64,000 bases of DNA, taken from positions 62,001-126,000 of the forward strand of contig JBMNEH010000001.1 in NCBI GenBank assembly GCA_050948665.1, given 5' to 3'. Positions within the stretch are counted from its first letter, which is position 1; each line of letters starts with the position of its first letter. The stretch comes from JBMNEH01 sp050948665. GTDB taxonomy: Bacteria > Bacillota > Clostridia > Christensenellales > UMGS416. Positions 27,425 through 35,752 of the stretch are shown here, in pieces. The translations under genes were made by a program, and so were the position numbers. Below the pieces are notes generated by a model. The model worked only from the letters and a program-made list of their open reading frames with translations, was not told the origin of the DNA and did no database searches.

Positions 27425-27508
27425 CTTGACATTATCCTTCTGTATAATTATGCTAGAATCGTGTAGTTAATTAGCGATAAATTCAATAAGGATAGTTCGT
27501 TATCGAAC
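27425..27508 (+). promoter_or_regulatory. Promoter and operator region of the TetR-type gene
   Basis: Plus strand TTGACA (27425-27430), 17-base spacer, TATGCT (27448-27453). Downstream is a perfect inverted repeat GTTCG-TTAT-CGAAC (27495-27508), placed to act as an operator for the regulator that follows. The opposite-strand promoter for the transporter operon must lie in the same 160-bp gap but is not obvious. Confidence 0.6.
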
Positions 27509-27546
27509 ATATTGTTCAAAAATCGTTCATTATTAGGAGACGCAAG

Positions 27547-28131
27547 GTGGCATATAAAATTGATAAGCGAATTATTCGCACAAGGAAACTGATTCGGGAC
27601 AGCTTTTGCCAACTACTGGAGAAGAAACCGGCAAGTCTGATTTCCGTAACGGAACTGTGCAATCTGGCCGGTATCAATCGTAATACATTCTATTGTCACT
27701 ATCAAACCACGCGGGATGTACTCGAAGAAATGGAAAATGAGGTTATGGTGCAGATAGACGATGCGCTGGGGGATACTCATAGCTCTATTGAAGCAATTAC
27801 AATGGTTTGTCGTATTTTAAAGGACAACCAAAAAATATGCCAGTTGCTGCTTTCAATCAATGCGGAATCGGAATTATTCCCGAAAGTTCTGGAATTGTCA
27901 GGTATTCGTACTTTGAAAGTAATGGAACAAAAGAATAATCCGCTGACACAGGAGTATCAGATGATGCTTTCCGACTTTCTCATTGCAGGAAGCAATGCTG
28001 TGATTCAAACTTATTCAAAAAATGGCATGAAAGAGGCCCCGGAAGATATTGCCGAACTGATTATGGAGATTTGTTACCACGGATCAACCAAACTGTCCGT
28101 TGATCCATCCGAGAAATTCCGAACTCGATGA
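27547..28131 (+). CDS. TetR/AcrR-family transcriptional regulator
   Basis: A 194-residue regulator. The N-terminal 55 residues carry the TetR helix-turn-helix (SLISVTELCNLAGINRNTFYCHYQ). The C-terminal ligand domain is unrelated to anything I can name and is of the short TetR_C type common in Clostridia. The start is GTG at 27547, with AGGAG at the right distance. It is divergent from the transporter-GH2-GH3 operon, separated by about 160 bp containing a GTTCG/CGAAC palindrome, so it very likely controls that operon and itself. Confidence 0.88.
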   Translation: MAYKIDKRIIRTRKLIRDSFCQLLEKKPASLISVTELCNLAGINRNTFYCHYQTTRDVLEEMENEVMVQIDDALGDTHSSIEAITMVCRILKDNQKICQLLLSINAESELFPKVLELSGIRTLKVMEQKNNPLTQEYQMMLSDFLIAGSNAVIQTYSKNGMKEAPEDIAELIMEICYHGSTKLSVDPSEKFRTR

Positions 28132-28420
28132 CGAAAAAAGCAGCCCGCAGATTGTTGACTCGAGAGGATAACTGCATCATTATTTAGGTTTTTAATCAAG
28201 TTGTGTTTTGTTTGTGTGGTATTCACTAACAGTTTTCTAGTCTACCAGCTTTGTAAAATATTGGTATAGTGTGGTGCAGGCGAGACTTTACGACCTACTC
28301 CCGGTGTTTCAGCCGAATAAGATAACAGGAGCACAGACAAAGAGCCTAGACAAGCACCATGAGGATAATCTTCGATGAAAAAGTTATACACCGTTTCAAT
28401 ATTCTTTTAACCAAGCCCAC

Positions 28421-28450
28421 AAAACCAACGGATTGACATTCGTTGGTTTT
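28421..28450. terminator. Symmetric terminator-like hairpin
   Basis: Perfect 10-bp stem AAAACCAACG/CGTTGGTTTT with a 10-nt loop. T- and A-rich flanks make it a possible bidirectional terminator for the TetR gene and a minus-strand unit. It lies at the edge of an hsdS-like relic. Confidence 0.65.
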
Positions 28451-28464
28451 ATTTTCACTTGATT

Positions 28465-28580
28465 TCTATATGGAATTTTACTCAACCTTACACACTTCCA
28501 CGAATCGGGAATGTTAAACGGAGCATACGGCGACCGCACTTTATCTCCGCTTTTCTTGTAAAGAGGAGTATTATAAAAAC
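28465..28580 (-). pseudogene. Relic of a type I restriction specificity subunit (HsdS-like)
   Basis: A short minus-strand reading frame contains PYAPFNIPDSWKCVRLSKI, which has the characteristic wording of the conserved segment in HsdS specificity subunits (PFxIPxSWxWVRL). No target-recognition domain follows or precedes it, and the rest of the 28132-28919 gap has no credible gene. It is most likely a fragment left by past insertion or deletion. The match is by eye on about 20 residues. Confidence 0.45.
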
Positions 28581-28919
28581 TCGGCTGTTTAACGATAACC
28601 CCACAAAGCAAACTTTTACTTTTGAGAAAGTCTGCCGCAACCCCAAAGCAAGAAAAACCCGACCCGAAAATGACCCCGGACGGGTTGTTTCAACGACAAT
28701 ATGATTCAAAAAAGAGAAAAAGTGCCTGTTTTCAGGCATTTAAAGCGGTTCTGAGCATAAAAAGGCAGCAGACTTTATATCAAAATCTGTTGCCTTATTT
28801 GATTCAGTGTTCAGAAATTGAATCTATACCGTCTGAGGAAAATATCCCGAATCAGAAGCCCTCGTCCGTAACGGCATTGAACGCGCTGTCATTCGACGAT
28901 GAAGTATGTATTTTCTCTA

Positions 28920-29600
28920 TTACCTGCCCCCATATTCGTTGCACAGAAGGTAAAGCGGTTCTTCGTCCTCTTCAATTTTGGGAAAGCGGCCAACCTTATC
29001 GTAGAAACGATTGTCCGTAAGATCGTCATTGCACATGGAAATTTCCCCTAAAAGAACGGTTCCCTTTCCTTCTTCTCCCCGGAAACTGTGATAAAGGCCC
29101 GGTGTGAGCGTAATGCTTTCGCCCGGGAAGAGACGTACAACATGGCCTGCCGGGAAGGTGCGGGAAACGCCATCCATAGAAACCGTGACGTCCGTATCCG
29201 CGAGAGCCTCATCGGGCGTCGCGTTATAGAGCTGAATCATGAGGTTTCCGCCGCCGCGATTGATAATATCCTCCATTTTATGCCAATGGAAGTGCAGGGG
29301 AGTAATCTGGCTTTCCCGGACAATCATCAGCTTTTCAGCGTATACCTTGGGGTATTTCTCAGGATTCTTCTGATTGCCGTTGCGAAGCGTGATAAGAAAG
29401 AGCCCGTTTTTTTCAAAATCACCGAGGCCAAAGTCCGTGATATCCCAGCCAAGCATATTATCTTTAATTTCGCGGACCTCCTCACCCTTTGTCTTCCACT
29501 CTTCGGGCGTCCAAAGAAGGAATGGCGGCAGCATAATCTTGTGCTCTTTAAAAAGCTTGAGCGCGCTTTTCATAGCGGCGTTGATTTCGGATCTTTTCAT
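28920..29600 (-). CDS. D-lyxose ketol-isomerase family protein
   Basis: A 226-residue cupin enzyme of the D-lyxose/D-mannose isomerase family. The metal site is visible as HFHWHKMEDI (two His and Glu), with a further His in LTPGLYHSF. The C-terminal GEISMCNDDLTDNRF stretch is typical. It converts D-lyxose to D-xylulose, and related members act on D-mannose. Xylulose would then need xylulokinase, whose gene about 8 kb away is broken. The ATG has GGGAGG upstream, and a strong palindrome lies in the leader. Confidence 0.88.
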   Translation of the reverse strand: MKRSEINAAMKSALKLFKEHKIMLPPFLLWTPEEWKTKGEEVREIKDNMLGWDITDFGLGDFEKNGLFLITLRNGNQKNPEKYPKVYAEKLMIVRESQITPLHFHWHKMEDIINRGGGNLMIQLYNATPDEALADTDVTVSMDGVSRTFPAGHVVRLFPGESITLTPGLYHSFRGEEGKGTVLLGEISMCNDDLTDNRFYDKVGRFPKIEEDEEPLYLLCNEYGGR

Positions 29601-29631
29601 GGCGATTCCTCCCTGTTCTGTCTCAAAGCAT

Positions 29632-29658
29632 TTCTTTCCGCGGTCCTTGCGGAAAGAA
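29632..29658 (-). promoter_or_regulatory. Palindrome in the leader of the lyxose isomerase gene
   Basis: Perfect inverted repeat TTCTTTCCGC/GCGGAAAGAA around a 7-nt loop, 32 bases upstream of the start codon. It could be an operator or an RNA hairpin. Confidence 0.5.
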
Positions 29659-29869
29659 CGGAGCTCATTTCTAAAATTAACATATCCTGCCGGCTCTTAT
29701 TTTAAACCATGATCCTCGCGTCATCAAGGGTGTCGGCGGAGGCGCCGAAGGAGAAAAAATAAACATCGGGAAAAATCCAACTGCGGAGGCGCGTCCGATA
29801 GAGAGCAACCGTTTCTCCCGCCGGCATTCTGTGGTATACTGGTGTAAAGATATCCGGGAGGTATGGAGT

Positions 29870-31351
29870 ATGAAGCATTGGAGATTTTTATGCGGGCTGC
29901 TGGCGATGGGGCTGATCTGTACCGGGTGCGGCCTGACCGCCGCGCCGGAAAACACGAAGGATGTCCCTGCCGTCACCGCAGGGGAGGCGGTCGTCGGGGA
30001 AACCGACGCCCCCGGGCCGGAGCAGGAAGCCGAAAGCGCGCTGACACTGGATGTCGGCGTTACCTACCAGACGCTGGAGGGCTTTGGAGCCAGCGGCGGC
30101 TGGTGGGCTCAGGATGTGGGAGGCTGGACTGAGGAAGAGAACGGGGTCCCTCTCCGGGAACAGGTGTTGGCGCTTTTATACGACCCGGAAACCGGCATCG
30201 GACTGGATATCTACCGGTATAATCTGGGCGCCTCCACCCGGGAAAAAGAATACACCGGCATCTTTTGGGACAACTGGAGGAGAGCCGAATCCTTCCTGAC
30301 CTCGGAGGGGGCGGTTGACTATACCCGGGACGCCAATGCCGTCTGGTGCATGGAGGAGGCGGTGCGGCTGGGGGCCAGTCAGGTGGTCTTCTTTGCCAAC
30401 TCGGCCCCGGATCAGATGACCGCCAACGGTCTCGCCCACTGCGATAAACCGGGGACCTGCAACCTGCCGGAGGAAAATTATCAGGCTTTTGCCGATTACT
30501 GCATCGGGGCGGCGAAGCATTTCCGGGAGAGGGGCATTCCGGTGACCCAGCTTTCTCCGGTCAACGAGCCTCAGTGGGACTGGACGGAGGGGCAGGAGGG
30601 CTGTTATTTTACCGCTGAGCAACTGGTATCCCTCTACCGGGTATTCCAGCAAACCATGAACGCCGAACTGCCGGAGGTAGAGCTTTCTCTTCCCGAATCC
30701 GGCGAGTGGAAGAACAACCAGATCAAGCAGTATATCACCGGGATCATGAAGGACGATCTGCTTTCCCGGACAGTCAAGTTCATCGACGGCCATTCCTACT
30801 GGACGGATAAGATGGACAAGCAACTCTTTAAAGCATGGATGGACCAGAATTACCCGGACCTGAAACTGCGCGCCACGGAATGGTGCCAGATGGCCAACGG
30901 ACGGGAGGAGACGATGCGGTCCGCTCTGGAGCTGGCAAGCGTTATCATCGAGGATCTGACGGTGCTGGACGTCACCGCCTGGAGTTGCTGGCTCGGGGTC
31001 TCCCGGTATGATTACCATGACGGGTTGATGTATGTACATTCCTTTACCCACGAAATCACCCCGGTCAAACGACTTTGGGCCTACGGCAATTTTTCCCGGT
31101 TCATACAGCCCGGTGCCGTTCGTATAGAGGCGGAGACCGGCATCAGGGATGTCTCGGCGGTGGCTTTTACCCAGTCCGGTGAGACGGTGGCGGTGCTGGT
31201 CAACAGGGGAAAAAATCATACCCTCTCGATACCCGCCAACGCCCGCGTTTACCTGACCGACGCCGAGCATGACCTTGTCGAGGTGGAAAACACCGTCGTA
31301 CAGACGCTGCCGGCGGAGTCGGTAATAACGGTGATCATACCGGCAGAATAG
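29870..31351 (+). CDS. GH30-family glycoside hydrolase lipoprotein
   Basis: A 493-residue exported enzyme. The lipoprotein signal ends at LICTGC (lipidated Cys20), so it is anchored outside the membrane. The GH30 barrel begins with LEGFGASGGWWAQD; the acid/base is E233 in VNEPQWDW and the nucleophile E337 in ATEWCQM. The final ~90 residues form the usual side beta-domain. GH30 enzymes cut beta-1,6-glucans, glucuronoxylan or related polymers; the exact activity is not readable. The start has GGGAGG nearby. It is divergent from the lyxose isomerase gene and ends before a strong terminator. Confidence 0.9.
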   Translation: MKHWRFLCGLLAMGLICTGCGLTAAPENTKDVPAVTAGEAVVGETDAPGPEQEAESALTLDVGVTYQTLEGFGASGGWWAQDVGGWTEEENGVPLREQVLALLYDPETGIGLDIYRYNLGASTREKEYTGIFWDNWRRAESFLTSEGAVDYTRDANAVWCMEEAVRLGASQVVFFANSAPDQMTANGLAHCDKPGTCNLPEENYQAFADYCIGAAKHFRERGIPVTQLSPVNEPQWDWTEGQEGCYFTAEQLVSLYRVFQQTMNAELPEVELSLPESGEWKNNQIKQYITGIMKDDLLSRTVKFIDGHSYWTDKMDKQLFKAWMDQNYPDLKLRATEWCQMANGREETMRSALELASVIIEDLTVLDVTAWSCWLGVSRYDYHDGLMYVHSFTHEITPVKRLWAYGNFSRFIQPGAVRIEAETGIRDVSAVAFTQSGETVAVLVNRGKNHTLSIPANARVYLTDAEHDLVEVENTVVQTLPAESVITVIIPAE

Positions 31352-31481
31352 GAGAACACGGCGGGGAGACAGGATGCGACAATCGAGAGAGGGGACATTT
31401 TTCCCCATCCGCCCCGTGAGCCCTCATTAGGAGATTGCATATCCGTCGTCCACACCGCCTATAATGGAGATAACCACAAAG

Positions 31482-31504
31482 AAACCCCCGAAAGGGGGTT
31501 TTTA
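31482..31504 (+). terminator. Terminator after the GH30 gene
   Basis: Stem CCCCC/GGGGG with a GAAA loop, preceded by AAA and followed by six T, 130 bases after the GH30 stop. The rest of 31352-31716 shows no gene. Confidence 0.85.
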
Positions 31505-31716
31505 TATAAAAAAAGCCAAAAAGAACGAGAGAGAAAAAGACCGGTCAGTCAGGGAAAACAGATTGGGCGGCAGAAGAGAGATGCAGAGAAGAACGGCGGA
31601 GCAACATTCCCGCATTGTGAAGATGCAATCGATAGAGAGAGGACATCGCCTCTTCCGCCGTAAGGAGAAAACTAAGGCATCGAGTGACAGAAACGCATTT
31701 CCCTTTGAGAAAATTA

Positions 31717-31745
31717 TTGACAGTATGATGAAAATATGGTAGTGT
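31717..31745 (+). promoter_or_regulatory. Promoter of the DUF5684-like gene
   Basis: Perfect TTGACA (31717-31722), 17-base spacer, poor -10 TAGTGT (31740-31745). Confidence 0.55.
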
Positions 31746-31786
31746 GTGCGCAACCGAGGAATTTCTCTAACAAGGAGGTAGGAATT

Positions 31787-32182
31787 ATGAATTCAGATTA
31801 TATGTACTCGGATTACGCGGATTCGCTTATCGGTGCAGGCGTCGGTGCGACCGCGGTAATGAGCCTGGTGGGCTGTGCGGTGGCAGTGGTCGTTATCATT
31901 TCGCTGTGGAAACTCTTCTCCAAAGCCGGTCAGCCCGGATGGGCAGCCATTATCCCTTTCTACAACGCCTTTGTGCTGTTTAAGATCGGCCTGGGTAGCG
32001 GCGGGAAAATGTTCCTGATGCTCATCCCCATCTACAACATCGTGGTGGCTATCCAACTGTGCATCGGTCTGGCAAAGAATTTCGGCAAAGGCGGAGGTTT
32101 TGCGGCCGGCTTGGTTTTCCTTCCCTATGTTTTCCTGCCCGTGCTGGCCTTCAGCAAGGCGGAGTACCAGCCGAAAGCCTGA
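31787..32182 (+). CDS. Small multi-pass membrane protein (DUF5684-like)
   Basis: A 131-residue protein with about three or four hydrophobic helices and the characteristic stretch KAGQPGWAAIIPFYNAFVLFKIG, found in DUF5684 proteins. This family sometimes accompanies signal peptidase-like or secretion genes; function is unknown. The ribosome site AAGGAGG is strong. It is convergent with the parB unit on the other side of the inserted element, so in the uninterrupted chromosome the two genes would share a bidirectional terminator. Confidence 0.8.
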   Translation: MNSDYMYSDYADSLIGAGVGATAVMSLVGCAVAVVVIISLWKLFSKAGQPGWAAIIPFYNAFVLFKIGLGSGGKMFLMLIPIYNIVVAIQLCIGLAKNFGKGGGFAAGLVFLPYVFLPVLAFSKAEYQPKA

Positions 32183-32192
32183 TCAACTGCGC

Positions 32193-32214
32193 AAAAAACC
32201 CTCCCCTAAAGGGA
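32193..32214. other. Left half of the split host terminator
   Basis: Six A, then CCCTCCCC, TAAA and GGGA. Joined to the bases at 46010-46021 it would give CCCTCCC-5 nt-GGGAGGG flanked by an A-run and seven T, a perfect bidirectional terminator. As it stands, it keeps only a 5-bp hairpin (CTCCC/GGGAG) with no U-run. Confidence 0.75.
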
Positions 32215-32220
32215 GTTGGC

Positions 32221-32230
32221 CTTAGGGATT
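32221..32230 (+). repeat. Left terminal inverted repeat
   Basis: CTTAGGGATT, matching the inverted copy at 45984-45993 exactly, seven bases inside the left GA. Confidence 0.8.
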
Positions 32231-32286
32231 TACGAAAACAAGTATATTTTTGACCGGCTCTCTTCAAGCGGAGACAGCAAAGAAAG

Positions 32287-32320
32287 GACTGCACTGAAGG
32301 ATAAAACCTTTGGTGCAGTC
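32287..32320 (-). terminator. Terminator of the restriction-modification operon
   Basis: A 14-bp stem (GACTGCAC arm, with two wobble pairs, then AAGG/CCTT) with loop ATAAAA, 58 bases after the helicase stop. The minus-strand tail is CTTTCTTTG, a weak U-run. Confidence 0.65.
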
Positions 32321-32378
32321 TTTCACGTTGATAAGTAATATTATACATCCGACAGTATTGCTAACACCCAGAAGTTTG

Positions 32379-35300
32379 TTACAACTTCAAGTAACCCTGC
32401 TTGAAAGCATCTGGGAATAAGAAGAGTTTTTCCCCAACTGCAAACTTCACACGAATGTGTTTCCCAGCTTTATCGAGCTTTGTAACTATACCATCACCGA
32501 AGCTCTTATGCTTAACCGCATCGCCTTCCGAAATCTCCGGTATAACAAACTCTTCCATTTCCTCATCGGCTTGCGTGCTGGTGCTATAAGCGTTCTTATG
32601 CTCGGCTACTTTCGACAGCGGAGGCTTAATTCCAAAATGCCCCGTAACATATGTTGTAGCAGATGGTTTTGGATCAGGCTTTGGCACAGCTGCAACGGGC
32701 TTAACATCTTTTTCAATTGCTTCTTCGAACGCCGAGTTGATGGATTCCATTGTAGCCTGTTGATTGTAAAACAGTCTATCATATTCTTCGCGTTTGATGA
32801 CGGTATCCCAGCCACCGATATCCTTTCCTTCGTGCTTGTCGATACCGGTATAGGAAAGGCTGCTGTCTTCGTAACGCTTGAACTTAAAAATGGCATCGTT
32901 CATCAGGCTTGCATTAAATACCCCAAGGCTGCAAAGAAGTTCAAAATCCTTTACGTTTAAGCCCGTTACCTTTTTAAACAATCCCGGCTCAAGCTGGGTT
33001 ATAACATCTCTGAGTGACCGCTCGCGATAATCAGTGAGATACATAAATATCGGAATACGGGTAGCAAACTTGATGAGCTTTTCCTGAATCTGCTTCCGAA
33101 GAGACTTATATTCCTTTTCCTCTTCTGATATTTCCTTTTTCTCCTTCGGAGTCATCTTCTCGGATTCTTTCTTGGCTTTTTTTACCGCTTCTGACTTGTT
33201 GATGATTGTCTGAATATCCTGGTTCAGCGAACGGAAACCTTCAATGCTCATAAGAGCGTCGAGAGCTTCTTTGTTATTCATTAGGCGTTGCAGAGTGTCA
33301 TTATCAACATTAACCAATAGCGCAGATTCCCAGCGCTTTGCAAGCAGAGTAGCAGAAGTTCCAGCCATTGCGATGTCGAGAATGTCCTGCGCATTAATCT
33401 GCCGCATGGTGCTGCCGTCATAGGCCAACACCGGCAGGAAATTAATGAACTCTGCTACCTTCTTTTCGGGATTGCTTTCATCAACATTCAAACGGCAAGA
33501 GTAGTCAGCTATCTGTCGCAGCGCCCTGTCCAAAGCAAAGTCAAAGACATAGCATTCTTCTTTCATAATCAGGTCTTTACCTTCTTCATCTTTAACTACC
33601 CACGGAGATTGGACACGAAATGCTGCTTGGAAATAGGTCTCCGGGCTCTTAAGGTTACGCAGCATGAATATGCCTGTCCACGGCTTTACGGTAACACCCG
33701 TAGTTAGCTTGCCACAGGTGAGGGTGATGGTGTATGTCTCCAATGGATTTCCCATAGCGTGAAGAACAGGATAGAGGGCATCCAAGCCTATGCCGGCTTC
33801 TGTTCCGGCGCAAACGATAATTTTATATTTCTGGTTGTAATACCCGTTCTGCTTTTGCATCATCAGGTTATACATAGCCTGGCAGGATGCCACATTCGGC
33901 AAAAACCAAATTGTGTGATTCAGAACATTCAAAAGTCGTGTATCGGAGAAAGGCATCGGAGGACGCTTGTCCTGCCCGAGCTTCATATCATCAACATTGG
34001 ATGGAAGATAAGAACCGCGAATCAGATCAAGCCATTTCTGCACTTCATTCTCGTAAACAAACCGCGCATCTTTGCCTTTACCCTTGGCAGAAAAGAACAC
34101 ATTTAAGTCGAACTCGTTAAACTCGCCTTGCGTGGCAATCTGGCGAATGCTATCCGGTATCCGATAAGTGAGCATGACCATTCTCGGCAGCGACAAATAG
34201 GGATTACCAGGGCCTTTCCAGCTTTCCTTTGCACGTTGCTCGTCAGAATATGTCCAGTTATATATTTGATCTTCTATAAATTCGCCGCTATTAATGGCGC
34301 GGAAAGGTGTGCCAGAAAGGTATAAATAATAACTGGCTGTAATGGGAAGGAAGGTTTCGTTATAGGCGTTATCGGCCTCGTCTTTCTTGTACTTCTCTAT
34401 ATCAAAGTCGACTATTTCTTCCTCATCAGGATTCTCAAAGAGCTTCTTGGCATTTTCTCGCCATGCGCCAAAGTGATACTCATCAAAAATAACCAAGTCC
34501 CAGTTTTCCGCATGGATAAATTCATTCTTAGCTTTTATGCCACCATTCTCATTGGTACCCAACAAGTCTTGAAAGGAACCAAAAACAACGATAGGCTTCT
34601 TTTTATCACACTTCGCGTAGGCCTGATCGATATTAACATTATTGTTGTGCGCGTCCTTATTGGAAACAAACTGCCAGCCTTCGAAATCAATATGAGAAAG
34701 CAAATCATCTCGCCATGCGGATTCGACAGCGGGCTTAAAGGTAAGCACCAACACGCGCTTAAAGCCCATCTTTTTTGCAAGCTGATAGGCTGCAAAGGTC
34801 TTACCAAAACGCATCTTAGCATTCCACAGAAATTTCGGCGCTCTGTCCGGCTCGTCGTATTTGGCCTTGGTAAAATACTCGACCGTGCGTTTTACAGCCG
34901 CCTGCTGTTCCGGACGCATACGGAATGCAGCTGTTCGGCTGTCGGCTGCGATTTTTCCGGTTTTAAGTTCAATAATTGCTGTCTTAACATCATTTAGGGA
35001 GCAGTTGTACCACTCGTTATCGTCAGCGACTGCATTGAGCTGTCTGAAACCTCGTCGCTCCAAAATTCGATGTATATCCTTATCAGTAAAGACAGAGCCA
35101 TCCTCCCTCATGGCACTCTCTTGATAGAGGATCTTAAACGGAACAGCAGCAGTGTGCAGCTGCTCCTTGATACGGGTAGCAACATCTCGTTCAGTATATC
35201 CGATTTTTATGTATCCCTTGTGAGAGGCTACGCCTATGAGTTCATACACATAAATGGTTGGTGTGATCGCAGGCCGTTGAATAAAGAATTCAGTTGCCAC
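32379..35300 (-). CDS. GIY-YIG nuclease plus SF2 helicase restriction protein
   Basis: A 973-residue protein. An N-terminal GIY-YIG domain of the T5orf172 type (YVYELIG and GYIKIGYTERDVATR, about residues 17-90) is fused to a superfamily 2 helicase: Walker A MRFGKT at about 164-169, the DEYH box, and SGTPF motif III. A long C-terminal region ends in a PcrA-tail-like module (KSFGDGIVTKLD). It should cut and translocate DNA as the restriction subunit of the linked methyltransferases. The start is GTG at 35300 (GGGGGT seven bases upstream); GTG at 35309 is an alternative. It overlaps the EVE gene by 11 bases. Confidence 0.85.
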   Translation of the reverse strand: MATEFFIQRPAITPTIYVYELIGVASHKGYIKIGYTERDVATRIKEQLHTAAVPFKILYQESAMREDGSVFTDKDIHRILERRGFRQLNAVADDNEWYNCSLNDVKTAIIELKTGKIAADSRTAAFRMRPEQQAAVKRTVEYFTKAKYDEPDRAPKFLWNAKMRFGKTFAAYQLAKKMGFKRVLVLTFKPAVESAWRDDLLSHIDFEGWQFVSNKDAHNNNVNIDQAYAKCDKKKPIVVFGSFQDLLGTNENGGIKAKNEFIHAENWDLVIFDEYHFGAWRENAKKLFENPDEEEIVDFDIEKYKKDEADNAYNETFLPITASYYLYLSGTPFRAINSGEFIEDQIYNWTYSDEQRAKESWKGPGNPYLSLPRMVMLTYRIPDSIRQIATQGEFNEFDLNVFFSAKGKGKDARFVYENEVQKWLDLIRGSYLPSNVDDMKLGQDKRPPMPFSDTRLLNVLNHTIWFLPNVASCQAMYNLMMQKQNGYYNQKYKIIVCAGTEAGIGLDALYPVLHAMGNPLETYTITLTCGKLTTGVTVKPWTGIFMLRNLKSPETYFQAAFRVQSPWVVKDEEGKDLIMKEECYVFDFALDRALRQIADYSCRLNVDESNPEKKVAEFINFLPVLAYDGSTMRQINAQDILDIAMAGTSATLLAKRWESALLVNVDNDTLQRLMNNKEALDALMSIEGFRSLNQDIQTIINKSEAVKKAKKESEKMTPKEKKEISEEEKEYKSLRKQIQEKLIKFATRIPIFMYLTDYRERSLRDVITQLEPGLFKKVTGLNVKDFELLCSLGVFNASLMNDAIFKFKRYEDSSLSYTGIDKHEGKDIGGWDTVIKREEYDRLFYNQQATMESINSAFEEAIEKDVKPVAAVPKPDPKPSATTYVTGHFGIKPPLSKVAEHKNAYSTSTQADEEMEEFVIPEISEGDAVKHKSFGDGIVTKLDKAGKHIRVKFAVGEKLFLFPDAFKQGYLKL

Positions 35301-35739
35301 TAACGTCACCCCCGTTATACATTTTAAATAGATTATTCTCTACCATGTCAAGGTACCTCTGAAGATTTCTATCTGTCCTAGCCTGAATTTGAACTTGCCC
35401 CAATCCTTGTTCCTTTAACTTGGAATAAGTGAATGTTCCTTCAGGGTAAGTAATTACCAATTCCATCTGGACATACTTATCTTTTTTTGAAAAATAAATG
35501 TTTGGTTTCTTCTCTATGATGGCATATGAATTCTTCAACAATGTCTCATCATCGACTAATTCGCTAACAACTCGGCACTTAAACTTAATCTCAGCATACG
35601 GTGCACTCAGATAAATATATACTATATCTCCAACACACATAGAAAAAGAATTTCGCCAAACAACAATTGGAGAGTTCTTGAAATGGGCGATCACATCAAA
35701 GTACTTCGTATTACAAGGTACAATCCAGTTTTTCTTCAT
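35290..35739 (-). CDS. EVE/PUA-like domain protein
   Basis: A 149-residue protein. The first half reads IVPCNTKYFDVIAHF, then VGDIVYIYLSAPYAEIKFKC, the wording of the EVE (PUA-like) fold. Such domains can bind modified bases in DNA or RNA and are found next to, or fused with, restriction proteins. The C-terminal ~60 residues are basic and predicted helical, beyond the usual domain. It sits between the methyltransferase and the helicase-nuclease with a gap of 13 bases and an overlap, so it is part of the same operon. A role as modification reader is inference. Confidence 0.8.
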   Translation of the reverse strand: MKKNWIVPCNTKYFDVIAHFKNSPIVVWRNSFSMCVGDIVYIYLSAPYAEIKFKCRVVSELVDDETLLKNSYAIIEKKPNIYFSKKDKYVQMELVITYPEGTFTYSKLKEQGLGQVQIQARTDRNLQRYLDMVENNLFKMYNGGDVSGN

Positions 35740-35752
35740 AGTGAGTCTCCCT

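Noticed and set aside
28622..29020. Plus-strand frame of about 130 codons
   Set aside because: No ribosome site, no recognisable wording, and it runs into the oppositely oriented lyxose isomerase gene.
31464..31742. Lysine-rich small frame after the GH30 gene
   Set aside because: It runs through a strong terminator hairpin and lacks a ribosome site.
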